Positions 53,093 to 61,282 of a DNA stretch of 64,000 bases are shown in pieces (within the stretch, counting starts at the first letter, position 1; each line of letters opens with the position of its first letter). A program made the translations under genes and the position numbers. A model generated the notes under the pieces. It searched no databases and had not been told where the DNA came from. It saw only the letters and a list, made by a program, of their open reading frames with translations. This DNA is from an uncultured Lachnospiraceae bacterium (GTDB lineage: Bacteria; Bacillota; Clostridia; Lachnospirales; Lachnospiraceae). The stretch lies in contig CAJUJP010000006.1 in the NCBI GenBank assembly GCA_910586615.1, positions 50,801-114,800 on the forward strand. The letters are read 5' to 3'.

Positions 53093-53614
53093 ATGAATTT
53101 ATCAAAAAAAATCTATGAATTAAGAAAGGCAAGCGGAATGTCGCAAGAGCAACTTGCGGAAAAAATAAATGTTTCGCGGCAGTCTATTTCAAAATGGGAG
53201 TCAGGAGAATCTTACCCTGAAATTGAAAGGTTAATTGAATTAAGTAACGTATTCGATGTTTCAACAGACTATCTGTTGAAATCGAGTGAGGCAGACGAAT
53301 TAACTATTCGGACGGAACGCTTAGAAAAGGGACAAAATGATTTAAAATCGAAAGTCCAACAAGAACATCTTAAAAATGCCCGGATATTAAATGCTGCATT
53401 AGTATATGCGGTTGCAATGGCAGTTTTCTTTTTCCTCCAACTGCCATTACCCTATCTATGGCCATTAGGAGAAAGTTTTTACACAAGCGTGATAGTCCTG
53501 GCAATAATCTTGTGCCTTGCCACCGCGGCTGTTATTCAAAGGGATTTGAAAATCACAAAGAAATATATGGAACAGCATAACGATAATGAAATCGCGGGTG
53601 ATGAAAATGAATAG
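53093..53614 (+). CDS. XRE-family regulator with membrane domain
   Basis: 173 residues: N-terminal HTH_3 (KIYELRKASGMSQEQLAEKI, SRQSISKWESGESYP, LIELSNVFDVSTDYLL), a short linker, then two membrane helices (AALVYAVAMAVFFFLQLPL and YTSVIVLAIILCLATAAVI). This membrane-tethered XRE layout is common in Firmicutes accessory DNA. GGGAGAG precedes the ATG. The next gene overlaps its end by 14 bp and is probably cotranscribed. Codon use is AT-richer than in the housekeeping part. Confidence 0.85.
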   Translation: MNLSKKIYELRKASGMSQEQLAEKINVSRQSISKWESGESYPEIERLIELSNVFDVSTDYLLKSSEADELTIRTERLEKGQNDLKSKVQQEHLKNARILNAALVYAVAMAVFFFLQLPLPYLWPLGESFYTSVIVLAIILCLATAAVIQRDLKITKKYMEQHNDNEIAGDENE

Positions 53615-54044
53615 ACGAAAAAAGGCTCATATCGTATCTCTGCTCTGTATCATATTGGCTGCAGTATTATGTTTTCTACGGTTCTATTTGCCTGTATTTA
53701 ACCCCGGACACATTTTCTATGATAATAATTTATTGTTAAGTGAAATTGATCGTTACCATTCTGAAAAGGCTGTTCAAATGCCTTTTGGCGGAGATTCAGA
53801 GGGAAACTTTTCATTTGGGAAATTTTCAGGTGCAAAAACTGTAAAAACAATAATGCTGCATGAAAATGGAAGTTTGTTTTACTCATGGGATGTGTATGTA
53901 GAAAGAGGTCATTTCAAAATTGTTTTAATTGATATTGAAAACCAAAAAATATTAGAAACAATTTGTGACGGCTCAAGTAATGGAAATTCAGAGATTCACA
54001 ACTTACCGAATGGAGAATATTGTATAAAATTTGTAGGGGATTAG
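53601..54044 (+). CDS. Hypothetical single-pass membrane/secreted protein
   Basis: 147 residues from MKMNRRKKAHIVSLLCIIL: a basic head, one hydrophobic helix (possible signal anchor), then a mostly beta extracellular part (MLHENGSLFYSWDVYVERG, HFKIVLIDIENQKIL, LPNGEYCIKFVGD). No family recognised. ATG 53607 and ATG 53586 are alternative starts. Its position after the membrane-tethered XRE regulator suggests that the two act together. Confidence 0.65.
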   Translation: MKMNRRKKAHIVSLLCIILAAVLCFLRFYLPVFNPGHIFYDNNLLLSEIDRYHSEKAVQMPFGGDSEGNFSFGKFSGAKTVKTIMLHENGSLFYSWDVYVERGHFKIVLIDIENQKILETICDGSSNGNSEIHNLPNGEYCIKFVGD

Positions 54045-54082
54045 GCTGCCGTATCGGGAAAATTCAGTATTACCGAAAGTAA

Positions 54083-54271
54083 CTGGTAATTAATCTGAAA
54101 CGGTACTACTATCCCCTTGTCAAGACGGATGTTTTCGTGGAAGTGCCGGACGAGATAGCGGACGCCTTGCTCCATCTGCACCGGGAGGAAAACAACCACA
54201 AAAGCAAGATGTTCTATCACAAGGCGTATTTCTCCCTTGAATATTTTGTGAACTTGATTAAAAGTCATTGA
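54083..54271 (+). pseudogene. Remnant of a conjugative-element sigma factor-like gene
   Basis: The frame has no usable start codon upstream. It encodes LKRYYYPLVKTDVFVEV, then ADALLHLHREENNHKSKMFY and HKAYFSLE before it turns into an unrelated end and a stop at 54269-54271. From memory, this is the conserved N-terminus of the small sigma-70-like proteins carried by Tn916/CTn-type elements. The rest of the gene is missing. It marks past insertion of a mobile element here. Confidence 0.55.
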
Positions 54272-54311
54272 CATTTCGTTTCTGGCATTGCATGGTTTAC
54301 AGTTACTGTTT

Positions 54312-55844
54312 TCAGTCTGATTCTATCTTGTACTCATATGGATAATAATTTTGTAATCGGTCTATATCTATTTCTTTCCCGGCATACGTCTTAAACCAGT
54401 TTTCATAGTCCGGGTTATTCCAGATTGTGCCATTTTCAAATACAACTTGCTTCAAACAAAGCAATGAATATGCAACTTGATTCGCTTCGCCATTCCCGAC
54501 TTTCGGAAAATCTTCCATGATTTCTCCATCATATAGTGACCAGCCGCCATGGTATTCCTCGGTTTGATTGGATAAAATGTTTGTTTTTGTCCGAACAATA
54601 TTTTCAAAGCTGCTTTTCGCACTGCTGTCAAGGAAATTCCAATACAGCTTTAACGGTGAACCGGTTTCGCTGTAAGCCAACATACAATATTGGGTTTCTA
54701 TAATGGTACGGTCGGTATTGTTTGTAAGTATATCGTGAATATACGGTGCGCCATCTTCGTAATGTAGAATATCTGCGCTTTCATGAATAATAGTCATAGC
54801 ACTTTTCTTATCTTCGACAATATCACTTGTGTTTGTTTTCGGGTCACTAACGGCAAGCGTATCATTCGTTTTACTATCAGTTGAAGCCATTGCAGACGTA
54901 GCAAACATACTGACAGTAGCAAGCACGATCAGGCAGGCGGATAAAAGAGTAATGGCTGTTGTTCGTTTTGTGTTCATAATTGCAGTAATCCTTTCCTCAA
55001 TAGCATTTTTGCTGAAATTATTACAAAGCGGTGACAACCCGCTTTTCTTTGCTTCCATACTGATCAGCATTAACGAATAGGCAGATTTTGATTGATCGCC
55101 AAATTGCCGTATAACACTTTCATCACATGCCAGCTCAATATCACGATTGAAAAGAATATACATTACCCAGACAAAAGGATTGAACCAATGAATACAAAGG
55201 GCATATGCAGCAATCAGCTTTGCAATCGTATCAAAATGATAAATATGCACATATTCGTGTGAGAAAATATATCGTAACTGCTCTATATTCGTCCACTCCG
55301 TTTGCTTCGGCATTAGAATAACAGGGTGCAAAACGCCATACGTCAACGGTGTGGAAATTCTATCTGATTGTTTAATCGAAATTCGCCGTTTTAGAGGATG
55401 CTCTTTTATCCATTGTTCTACATAGACATTATTGAATGGTAAAGCTGCCCGAAACTCAATCAGACAGCGTAAATAAGACACCGTGAAAAATACAGCAAGA
55501 AGTATCATGCCGGTACACCAGACAATAAACCAAACAGAAACAAACGGGATATTTGCTGTTGGCTGTTCCATACCTTGTATCATCACAAAATATTCCCGTG
55601 CTACGGCAGAAGTAACATTATCTGTTTCTGCTTCAAAAAATGCGGGCGTGGATGTATTTTGGTTAATAAGCGTATATATACTAAAAGCGGACGGAATAGT
55701 AAACGGAATAATCAGCCTCAAAAGCACCATTTCCCACAAAACAAGAAATGTTTTTTTAGGCAGACTATTTATTGCTATTGCCCGAATCACCATAACCGCA
55801 ATAATAAAAACAGCCCCGGAAAGGCTCACTTCCAATAAAGTCAT
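54312..55844 (-). CDS. BlaR1-like M56 metalloprotease sensor, second copy
   Basis: 510 residues. Four membrane helices, with the zinc protease motif HEYVHIYHFD (near 195) and DIELACDESVI as third-ligand segment. A further helix near residue 300 (TAITLLSACLIVLATVSMF) leads to an extracellular domain of about 190 residues that differs from both the penicillin sensor of classical BlaR1 and the domain of the first copy. It should cleave the BlaI-type repressor encoded 10 bp upstream on the same strand. The start is ATG 55844 after GAGGTGATAAGC. Confidence 0.87.
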   Translation of the reverse strand: MTLLEVSLSGAVFIIAVMVIRAIAINSLPKKTFLVLWEMVLLRLIIPFTIPSAFSIYTLINQNTSTPAFFEAETDNVTSAVAREYFVMIQGMEQPTANIPFVSVWFIVWCTGMILLAVFFTVSYLRCLIEFRAALPFNNVYVEQWIKEHPLKRRISIKQSDRISTPLTYGVLHPVILMPKQTEWTNIEQLRYIFSHEYVHIYHFDTIAKLIAAYALCIHWFNPFVWVMYILFNRDIELACDESVIRQFGDQSKSAYSLMLISMEAKKSGLSPLCNNFSKNAIEERITAIMNTKRTTAITLLSACLIVLATVSMFATSAMASTDSKTNDTLAVSDPKTNTSDIVEDKKSAMTIIHESADILHYEDGAPYIHDILTNNTDRTIIETQYCMLAYSETGSPLKLYWNFLDSSAKSSFENIVRTKTNILSNQTEEYHGGWSLYDGEIMEDFPKVGNGEANQVAYSLLCLKQVVFENGTIWNNPDYENWFKTYAGKEIDIDRLQNYYPYEYKIESD

Positions 55845-55854
55845 GCTTATCACC

Positions 55855-56223
55855 TCATTCCAGATCTGCAACAATTTGCTTCAGCTTTTCAATTTCTTCA
55901 GCAGAAAGTTTTTTCCTGCCTAACAAAGCGGCAAACAATTTATCCGCAGAACCATCATAAATTTTATTAATCAGTTCATTCGTTTCGGCTTCCTGTACTT
56001 CTTCTTTTGGAATAAGTGCACGACACATAAAATTAGGTTCAGAACGTTCAATAGCCCCCTTTTTTATACAACGCTTAATAAGCGTATAGGTAGTGTTTTT
56101 ATTCCAACCCAACTCTTTTGTAAGAACATCTGCAACACGCTTTGCCGGTACATCACCCTCTTTCCAAAGAACGCCCATAACTTTTAATTCGGAATCAAAA
56201 AGTTTTACAGTTTCTTTATTCAT
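55855..56223 (-). CDS. BlaI/MecI-family repressor, second copy
   Basis: 122 residues: KLFDSELKVMGVLWKEGDVP and NKNTTYTLIKRCIKKGAIER form the winged helix, followed by EEVQEAETNELINKIYDGS and KLSAEEIEKLKQIV for dimerisation. GGAG before ATG 56223 sets the start; the frame is open to 56268. A strong dyad lies directly upstream. It pairs with the BlaR1-like gene downstream. No resistance gene is attached, so the regulated target may simply be the operon itself or genes elsewhere. Confidence 0.88.
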   Translation of the reverse strand: MNKETVKLFDSELKVMGVLWKEGDVPAKRVADVLTKELGWNKNTTYTLIKRCIKKGAIERSEPNFMCRALIPKEEVQEAETNELINKIYDGSADKLFAALLGRKKLSAEEIEKLKQIVADLE

Positions 56224-56243
56224 GTAATATGCACTCCTTTCAG

Positions 56244-56288
56244 ATAAGACTGCAGTAGTCCTTATCATATAGACTACTACAGTCTTAT
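56244..56288 (-). promoter_or_regulatory. BlaI operator dyad
   Basis: ATAAGACTGCAGTAGTC (56244-56260) and GACTACTACAGTCTTAT (56272-56288) are 17-bp inverted arms with one mismatch and an 11-bp gap. TGTCAA at 56294-56299 is a perfect TTGACA -35 on the minus strand, so the operator overlaps the promoter of the repressor gene. Confidence 0.8.
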
Positions 56289-56299
56289 TTAGATGTCAA

Positions 56300-56856
56300 T
56301 AAATAAAAATATGGTTTATGGGATAAAGAATGAGAGGGATTCCAAAGCCTATTATGCATATTTCCACAATGTTTGCTTTTGGGCATTTGACTCTTTAGTT
56401 AGGAATAGCTAACTTTCTATTGAAGCAGTATCGCAAGCAGGCTTGCGATATGCATGGGAATTAGCGTGGCGCTGGCGGGCTGTCTCCTGTTTTTGACCGC
56501 ATCCTGACCATAAAGGTTATGATGTGGTTAAGATAGGTTAAGATATAGGTGAGCACAACCAGAAGACTGAAAAGACGTTAAAACGACAATATATATTTGA
56601 CGCAGCAGTTGTCATGCTCTGTACTTTTTAGTTGTATGTGTGAGGAGAAAATGTTAAAATCAAAAAGGCCGGCTTTCAATAATATGGAGACGTTATACGG
56701 TTTTTTTGTGGTATTTATTCAGGATTTTCCGGTATTTGAGGCTGCGAAGCAGATCTCGCGATACAATTTTAATCGGGAAGCACAACGGAGACTTAAGAGT
56801 TTATGGCCATTAATGCAGATTTTGGAGTTTTGCAGGACAGAGGGATGGAGCGGGTT
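56300..56856. other. Long gap before rlmD
   Basis: Contains a perfect 10-bp hairpin TATCGCAAGC/GCTTGCGATA (56429-56450) and a GCTGCGAAGCAGATCTCGCG piece (56743-56762) related to the repeat cluster near 37150. A frame at 56597-56860 has poor start signals and unlikely composition. No gene is supported. Confidence 0.45.
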
Positions 56857-58398
56857 ATGAAGAAAGAAAAGTACCAGAAGAATGATATAGTCAAAGTGAC
56901 AATAGGAGATGTTGCAAACGACGGCGAAGGGATTGGCAAGGTGGATGGATATACCTTGTTTGTGAAAGACGCGGTCATCGGAGATAACGTGGAAGCCCGG
57001 ATCACGAAATGTAAGAAAAATTATGGGTATGCAAGAACAGAGAAGGTGGTGACGCCTTCTTGTTTTCGTGTGGAACCGAAATGCAGATTTCACAGACAAT
57101 GCGGCGGCTGCCAGATCCAGGCCATGAGCTATGAAAGTCAGCTTGCCTATAAGCAGGATAAAGTGCGCAACAATCTGATTCGTATTGGTGGGTTTGCGGA
57201 AGAGCTGGCGTATGCCGTTATGGAACCGGTCATCGGGATGGAAGAGCCGTGGCATTACCGCAATAAAGCGCAGTATCCGGTGGGATATGACAAAAATGGA
57301 GAGCTTGTCACCGGTTTTTATGCAGGAAGAACGCATGATATTATCGCAAATACAGACTGCCCATTGGGTGCACCGGAAAACAAAGAGATTCTTGAGGCGG
57401 TGCTGACCTATATGCGTGAAAATCAGGTGAGCGCTTACCGGGAGTCGGAAGGCACAGGTCTGGTGAGACATATTCTGATACGAACCGGATTTCACTCTGG
57501 AGAGATCATGGTCTGCATCGTAGCCAATGGAGACAGACTGCCGCGGGAGGAATGTCTGGTAGAGACGCTGAGAAATCTCAGATTTGCCGAAAGACCGGGA
57601 AACACGGTAACAAGCATTTCTCTCAGCATCAATAAGGAAAATACAAATGTGATCATGGGAAAAGAGATCAGGGTTCTCTGGGGTGAGGAACGCATCAAAG
57701 ACAGTATTGGCGATCTCGTATTTTCAATTTCCCCCTTATCTTTTTATCAGGTAAATCCCGTGCAGACGGAAAAGTTGTATGGACTTGCCCTGGAATATGC
57801 GGGACTGACGGGTCGGGAAACAGTCTGGGATCTGTATTGCGGAATCGGAACCATTTCGCTTTTTCTTGCGAAGAAAGCGAAACAGGTCTACGGCGTGGAA
57901 GTGGTTCCGGAGGCGATTGAAGATGCCAGAGAAAATGCGCGAAATAACGGGATAAATAATGCACAGTTTTTCGTGGGGAAGGCGGAAGAGGTGCTGCCTG
58001 CGTTTTATGAAGGTAGAATAAGTACAGGAAATGCCGCAGTACCATATGCCGGAAAAGCTTATGAAAGCGGTGTAAAGATAGATGTGGATGGCATGTTGGA
58101 AAACGGAAGAGGAACAGAATGCACGCTGGCGGACGAGCAGATGCGCCATCCGGATGTGATCGTTGTGGATCCGCCGCGCAAAGGGTGTGATGAGAAGTGT
58201 CTGGAAACAATGCTTGCCATGCAGCCGGAGAGGATCGTGTATGTGAGTTGTGATTCGGCTACGCTGGCGAGAGATTTGAAGGTGCTGTGCGAGGGCGGAT
58301 ATGAGTTGAAGCGGGTGCGGGCTGTGGATCAGTTTGGGCATAGTGTGCATGTTGAGGTAATAATAATGATGCAGTATTGTGGAAAAGAGAAGACTTAA
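56857..58398 (+). CDS. rlmD: 23S rRNA (uracil-C5)-methyltransferase, RlmD/TrmA family
   Basis: 513 residues. The N-terminal TRAM domain (NDIVKVTIGDVANDGEGIGK) is followed by a [4Fe-4S] cluster set (KCRFHRQCGGC plus NTDCPLG), the methyltransferase core with VWDLYCGIGTISLFLAKKA, and the catalytic blocks VVDPPRKGCDEKCLE and YVSCDSATLARDL. It methylates C5 of a uridine in 23S rRNA. It is about 50 residues longer than usual because of an insert (near 390-435) between the SAM-binding and catalytic parts. ATG 56857 follows GGAGCGGG. RlmD versus RlmCD or TrmFO-like specificity is not settled by sequence. Confidence 0.9.
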   Translation: MKKEKYQKNDIVKVTIGDVANDGEGIGKVDGYTLFVKDAVIGDNVEARITKCKKNYGYARTEKVVTPSCFRVEPKCRFHRQCGGCQIQAMSYESQLAYKQDKVRNNLIRIGGFAEELAYAVMEPVIGMEEPWHYRNKAQYPVGYDKNGELVTGFYAGRTHDIIANTDCPLGAPENKEILEAVLTYMRENQVSAYRESEGTGLVRHILIRTGFHSGEIMVCIVANGDRLPREECLVETLRNLRFAERPGNTVTSISLSINKENTNVIMGKEIRVLWGEERIKDSIGDLVFSISPLSFYQVNPVQTEKLYGLALEYAGLTGRETVWDLYCGIGTISLFLAKKAKQVYGVEVVPEAIEDARENARNNGINNAQFFVGKAEEVLPAFYEGRISTGNAAVPYAGKAYESGVKIDVDGMLENGRGTECTLADEQMRHPDVIVVDPPRKGCDEKCLETMLAMQPERIVYVSCDSATLARDLKVLCEGGYELKRVRAVDQFGHSVHVEVIIMMQYCGKEKT

Positions 58399-58406
58399 GG
58401 GGTCTA

Positions 58407-58449
58407 AACCACAAGATGTTGGTGGTTAAAGCCAAACAAGTTTGGCTTG
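58407..58449 (+). terminator. Two small hairpins after rlmD
   Basis: AACCAC/GTGGTT (58409-58428) and AGCCAAAC/GTTTGGCT (58430-58448). A weak T content follows; termination is plausible only. Confidence 0.4.
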
Positions 58450-58469
58450 GGCAAAAATTGGAGTAAAAA

Positions 58470-58730
58470 TTGACCAGTTTTTGTCCTATTTTTTTGCCCG
58501 TTTTTATAGATACAGGAAACTGGTGGCTCCCAAGCGGGATAATGATTTTATTCTCTGTGTTTGCGTTTGCCTATGCGGGCATCTGGTTTCCGGCAGTTAT
58601 CGCAGGGGCATATGCCTTTCTGACGATACAGGTGGAGGATACGACAATCATGGATTTTATCCGTTATGCCTGCGCCTATTTTCTGACGACACAGCAGTAT
58701 TTTGAATGGAGATACACACCGGATGAGTAA
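58470..58730 (+). CDS. Small membrane protein, possibly a truncated conjugation (PrgI/TcpE-like) component
   Basis: 86 residues from TTG 58470, which has GGAG six bases upstream. Two membrane segments (LPSGIMILFSVFAFAYAGI, WFPAVIAGAYAFLTI) precede a tail with IRYACAYFLTTQQYFEWRY, a pattern I associate with small inner-membrane proteins of Gram-positive conjugation systems. The upstream end looks cut. The gene overlaps the next by 8 bp, so they are coupled. Family assignment is tentative. Confidence 0.5.
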   Translation: MTSFCPIFLPVFIDTGNWWLPSGIMILFSVFAFAYAGIWFPAVIAGAYAFLTIQVEDTTIMDFIRYACAYFLTTQQYFEWRYTPDE

Positions 58731-59295
58731 GAAAAAAGAGCAGTCCACAGGAGAACTGATGGGCATAAAGGAATTGACGGATTACAGTATCCGAACCGGC
58801 AGGAACGAGGAACTGGTGCTTTTTCTAATTCAGCTAAGCAATCTGTCCGTACTGTCGGAGGAAAGCCTTTCCGCGCGGATTTACGGACTGATGACTGTAC
58901 TGAAGGGCATCACGGAAATCGAGATGATGTGTTTAAATTCGCGGGAAAACTTCGAGGACAATAAAAGATATTTAAAGAAACGGGCGCAGGAGGAAGAAAA
59001 CCCCGTGGTGAGAAAACTCCTTGAACTGGATGCGGGCCATCTTGACCGAATTCAGGTGCAGATGGCAACCGCACGGGAATTCCTGCTGATCCTGCAGCTT
59101 GGGAAGCAGAAAGAAAATGAGCCCTTTTCCTGTTTAAACCGGATAGAGAAGATGCTGGTGGAGCAGGGATTCAAGGCAAAGCGTGCAGACGAGGAGGATA
59201 TCCGCAGGATACTGACGGTGTATTTCGAGCAGAACGTGACTACCGAGCGGTTTGAGGGGTTTGACGGGGAGAGATGGATTATCTTAAACGACTGA
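58723..59295 (+). CDS. Conjugation-associated cytoplasmic protein, VirB4 N-terminus-like
   Basis: 190 residues, soluble and helical: ELMGIKELTDYSIRTGRNEEL, EIEMMCLNSRENFEDNKRYL, NPVVRKLLELDAGHLDRIQ and MATAREFLLILQL. These phrases match, from memory, the N-terminal part of VirB4-like proteins or their small companions in Firmicutes integrative elements. There is no Walker motif, so it is not a complete ATPase. It is probably a remnant or an accessory gene carried over from an element. It ends 60 bp before the HipB-like gene. Confidence 0.55.
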   Translation: MSKKKEQSTGELMGIKELTDYSIRTGRNEELVLFLIQLSNLSVLSEESLSARIYGLMTVLKGITEIEMMCLNSRENFEDNKRYLKKRAQEEENPVVRKLLELDAGHLDRIQVQMATAREFLLILQLGKQKENEPFSCLNRIEKMLVEQGFKAKRADEEDIRRILTVYFEQNVTTERFEGFDGERWIILND

Positions 59296-59314
59296 TCTGA
59301 TGCGGATGTTCCTG

Positions 59315-59349
59315 TTGCGGGTTTGCCGGAACACAGATATAATGTATCT
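59315..59349 (+). promoter_or_regulatory. Promoter and operator of the HipB/HipA-like pair
   Basis: TTGCGG (59315-59320) and TATAAT (59338-59343) with a 17-bp spacer. AGATA-TAATG-TATCT (59335-59349) is a perfect-arm dyad sitting on the -10, as expected for an autorepressing antitoxin. Confidence 0.6.
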
Positions 59350-59355
59350 GGGGTG

Positions 59356-59811
59356 ATGACGTTGACACTAAATGAACTGCTGCAGACGAGGGAGCTTTCC
59401 CGTTACAGTCTATCAAAAAAGAGTGGGGTACCGTGGGCAACCCTGTCGGATCTGTGTTCCGGCAGAACAAAATTTGAGCGGTGCAGCGCGCCAACACTTT
59501 CCAAGCTGTCAAAGGCGCTGGAAATCAGTATGGAGGAGTTACTGCTTTTGGAAACGGAAGACCGCATGGGCGGGGATGGAAAGCCAAAAGATAAAGAATA
59601 TCTGGGAACCGGACTGCCGGAAAGCCTGCAGCATGCCATTGATGAATTTGTCCGGGGAGAGAAAGAGCAGGTGTCCCATATGGACTGCCTATGGGGGGAG
59701 CTGTATGGTTCTATCAATGCATGCCAGTGGGGAGGCAGGATTACAGAAGAGCAGGCAGATTATCTGCGGAAAAAATATCTGTTCGGAGGAGAGGAGGCGG
59801 CGGATGATTGA
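59356..59811 (+). CDS. HTH antitoxin-like protein (HipB-like)
   Basis: 151 residues. An N-terminal XRE helix-turn-helix (LNELLQTRELSRYSLSKKSG, PWATLSDLCSGRTKFERCSA, LSKLSKALEISMEELLLL) is followed by a 75-residue extension ending YLRKKYLFGGEEAADD that is absent from ordinary HipB. It overlaps the kinase gene by 8 bp, so translation is coupled as in type II toxin-antitoxin operons. It should bind the dyad at its promoter and neutralise the kinase. An in-frame TTG at 59323 is an alternative start. Confidence 0.78.
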   Translation: MTLTLNELLQTRELSRYSLSKKSGVPWATLSDLCSGRTKFERCSAPTLSKLSKALEISMEELLLLETEDRMGGDGKPKDKEYLGTGLPESLQHAIDEFVRGEKEQVSHMDCLWGELYGSINACQWGGRITEEQADYLRKKYLFGGEEAADD

Positions 59812-60742
59812 TTTTACGCCATGCAAAGTCAATAAATTCAAGGCATATGGCGGCGCAAATGGGAATAAAATCCATATTCAGTATCAGAAAAAAGGCTATA
59901 TGCTGAAATTCCCGCCAGTGCCCGGACGGAGCAAAACCATGAGCTACACAAACAGCTGCATCAGCGAATATCTTGCCTGCCATATCTATGAAATGCTTGG
60001 ATTGAGGGCGCAGGAAACGATTCTCGGCACTTATACGGACAGGCGTGGGAAAGAAAAAACGGTGGTTGCCTGCCGTGATTTCACGGATAGCGGAAAGAAG
60101 CTGATTGAATTTGCACAGCTGAAAAATACCTGTATTGACAGTGAACAGAATGGATACGGCACAGAGCTTTCTTCAATTATGACGGCGATTGGCGAACAGG
60201 AGCTGATTCCGGCGGAGGAACTGAAGGGATTTTTCTGGGATATGTTCATAGTGGACGCGCTGCTCGGCAATTTTGACCGTCATAACGGGAACTGGGGCAT
60301 CCTTGTGGATGAGGAAAAACAGACGGCTGAAATTGCTCCTGTATATGACTGCGGCTCTTGTCTTTATCCGCAGCTTGCGGCAGGCGAAATGAAGGATGTG
60401 CTGGAAAAAGAAGAAGAAATTGACAGACGGATATTTGTTTATCCCACATCTGCGGTAGAAGAAGACGGGAAAAAGATTTCTTATTTTGATTATATTTCAT
60501 CCCTGAAAGACCGGGACTGTAATGCTGCCCTGAGGCGCATCCATGAACGGATAGACATGGAGCAGATTGACCGGATGGTGGCGGAAACGCCATTTACGGA
60601 ACCGATACAGAGAGAATTTTATCAGGTTATGATTCGGGAAAGGAAAGAGAAGATACTGGATTACAGCATAGAGCAGCTTATGAAGCTGGAAAAACAGCAG
60701 GACAGGGTACAGGAGCAGGAACCGCCGACACAGACCATGTAA
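59804..60742 (+). CDS. HipA/CtkA-like serine-threonine kinase toxin
   Basis: 312 residues, shorter than HipA (about 440) because the N-terminal subdomain is missing, as in HipT and CtkA. The catalytic loop is LLGNFDRHNGNWG (about 152-164, with Asp, His and Asn of the kinase loop), and the metal-binding Asp lies in APVYDCGSCLYPQ (near 181). HipA-family toxins phosphorylate targets such as glutamyl- or tryptophanyl-tRNA synthetase and stop growth; the target here is unknown. GGAGGAGAGGAGG upstream is an unusually strong ribosome site for a toxin gene. A terminator follows. Confidence 0.8.
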   Translation: MIDFTPCKVNKFKAYGGANGNKIHIQYQKKGYMLKFPPVPGRSKTMSYTNSCISEYLACHIYEMLGLRAQETILGTYTDRRGKEKTVVACRDFTDSGKKLIEFAQLKNTCIDSEQNGYGTELSSIMTAIGEQELIPAEELKGFFWDMFIVDALLGNFDRHNGNWGILVDEEKQTAEIAPVYDCGSCLYPQLAAGEMKDVLEKEEEIDRRIFVYPTSAVEEDGKKISYFDYISSLKDRDCNAALRRIHERIDMEQIDRMVAETPFTEPIQREFYQVMIRERKEKILDYSIEQLMKLEKQQDRVQEQEPPTQTM

Positions 60743-60769
60743 ACAACATCATACAAACAGACCGGAAAG

Positions 60770-60800
60770 AGTATCAGACGAAAAGTTTGGTACTTTTTTT
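60770..60800 (+). terminator. Terminator after the kinase toxin
   Basis: AGTATCAGAC/GTTTGGTACT stem (two G-T pairs) with a GAAAA loop and seven T. Confidence 0.75.
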
Positions 60801-60817
60801 GTGCCTGAAAGCATAAC

Positions 60818-61270
60818 ATGCCAGTTTTACGGAAAACAGGGAGGGTAACTGATTTTGGAGAAGAAGAACAATATAGGGAAATCGTAAAATTTCTAGCTTA
60901 TTTGAACAGGGTTGAAATCAGAGCATTTGTAACCTGCTTAAACAATACAATCTATGATGCGAAAAGAAAATGTCTGTCGTATAATAAATGCATGGGACCT
61001 TTGAAAAATACTGACGCAGGGATAATTTTTATTGCATGTGAAGAAGGCATAACAGAAAAAATAAAAATGGTAGTGGATTTGTGCAGGTATAAGAAAAGGT
61101 TTGAATGTATCCTTGCGGCTGTTATCTATTTTGAAACTGATATTGATTTTAGGATAGACTGGTATTATCTAGAACGGAAGTGGGAGTATTCCGAAACTAT
61201 GGAAAAGCTGATAAATGAGCCGGAGCTAGCCGCTTTGTGGAATGGCGGTAAAAAAGTAATTAACGTGTAA
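60818..61270 (+). CDS. Unknown protein paired with the RES-domain gene
   Basis: 150 residues, mixed alpha/beta, with IVKFLAYLNRVEIRAFVTCL, TDAGIIFIACEEGITEKIK and a C-terminal helix EPELAALWNGGKKV. No helix-turn-helix, membrane segment or known domain was recognised. It lies 12 bp before the RES-domain gene in the same direction and AT-rich setting, so an antitoxin or immunity role is a reasonable guess. The start codon has only a weak ribosome site. Confidence 0.6.
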   Translation: MPVLRKTGRVTDFGEEEQYREIVKFLAYLNRVEIRAFVTCLNNTIYDAKRKCLSYNKCMGPLKNTDAGIIFIACEEGITEKIKMVVDLCRYKKRFECILAAVIYFETDIDFRIDWYYLERKWEYSETMEKLINEPELAALWNGGKKVINV

Positions 61271-61282
61271 AGGAATGTATAT

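Noticed and set aside
56597..56860. Plus-strand frame of 87 codons before rlmD
   Set aside because: No ribosome site, mixed composition, overlaps the rlmD start and contains a dispersed-repeat fragment.
59372..60742. 456-codon frame spanning both HipB-like and HipA-like genes
   Set aside because: Its first 144 codons read the antitoxin gene in the wrong frame; the toxin proper starts at ATG 59804 with a strong ribosome site.
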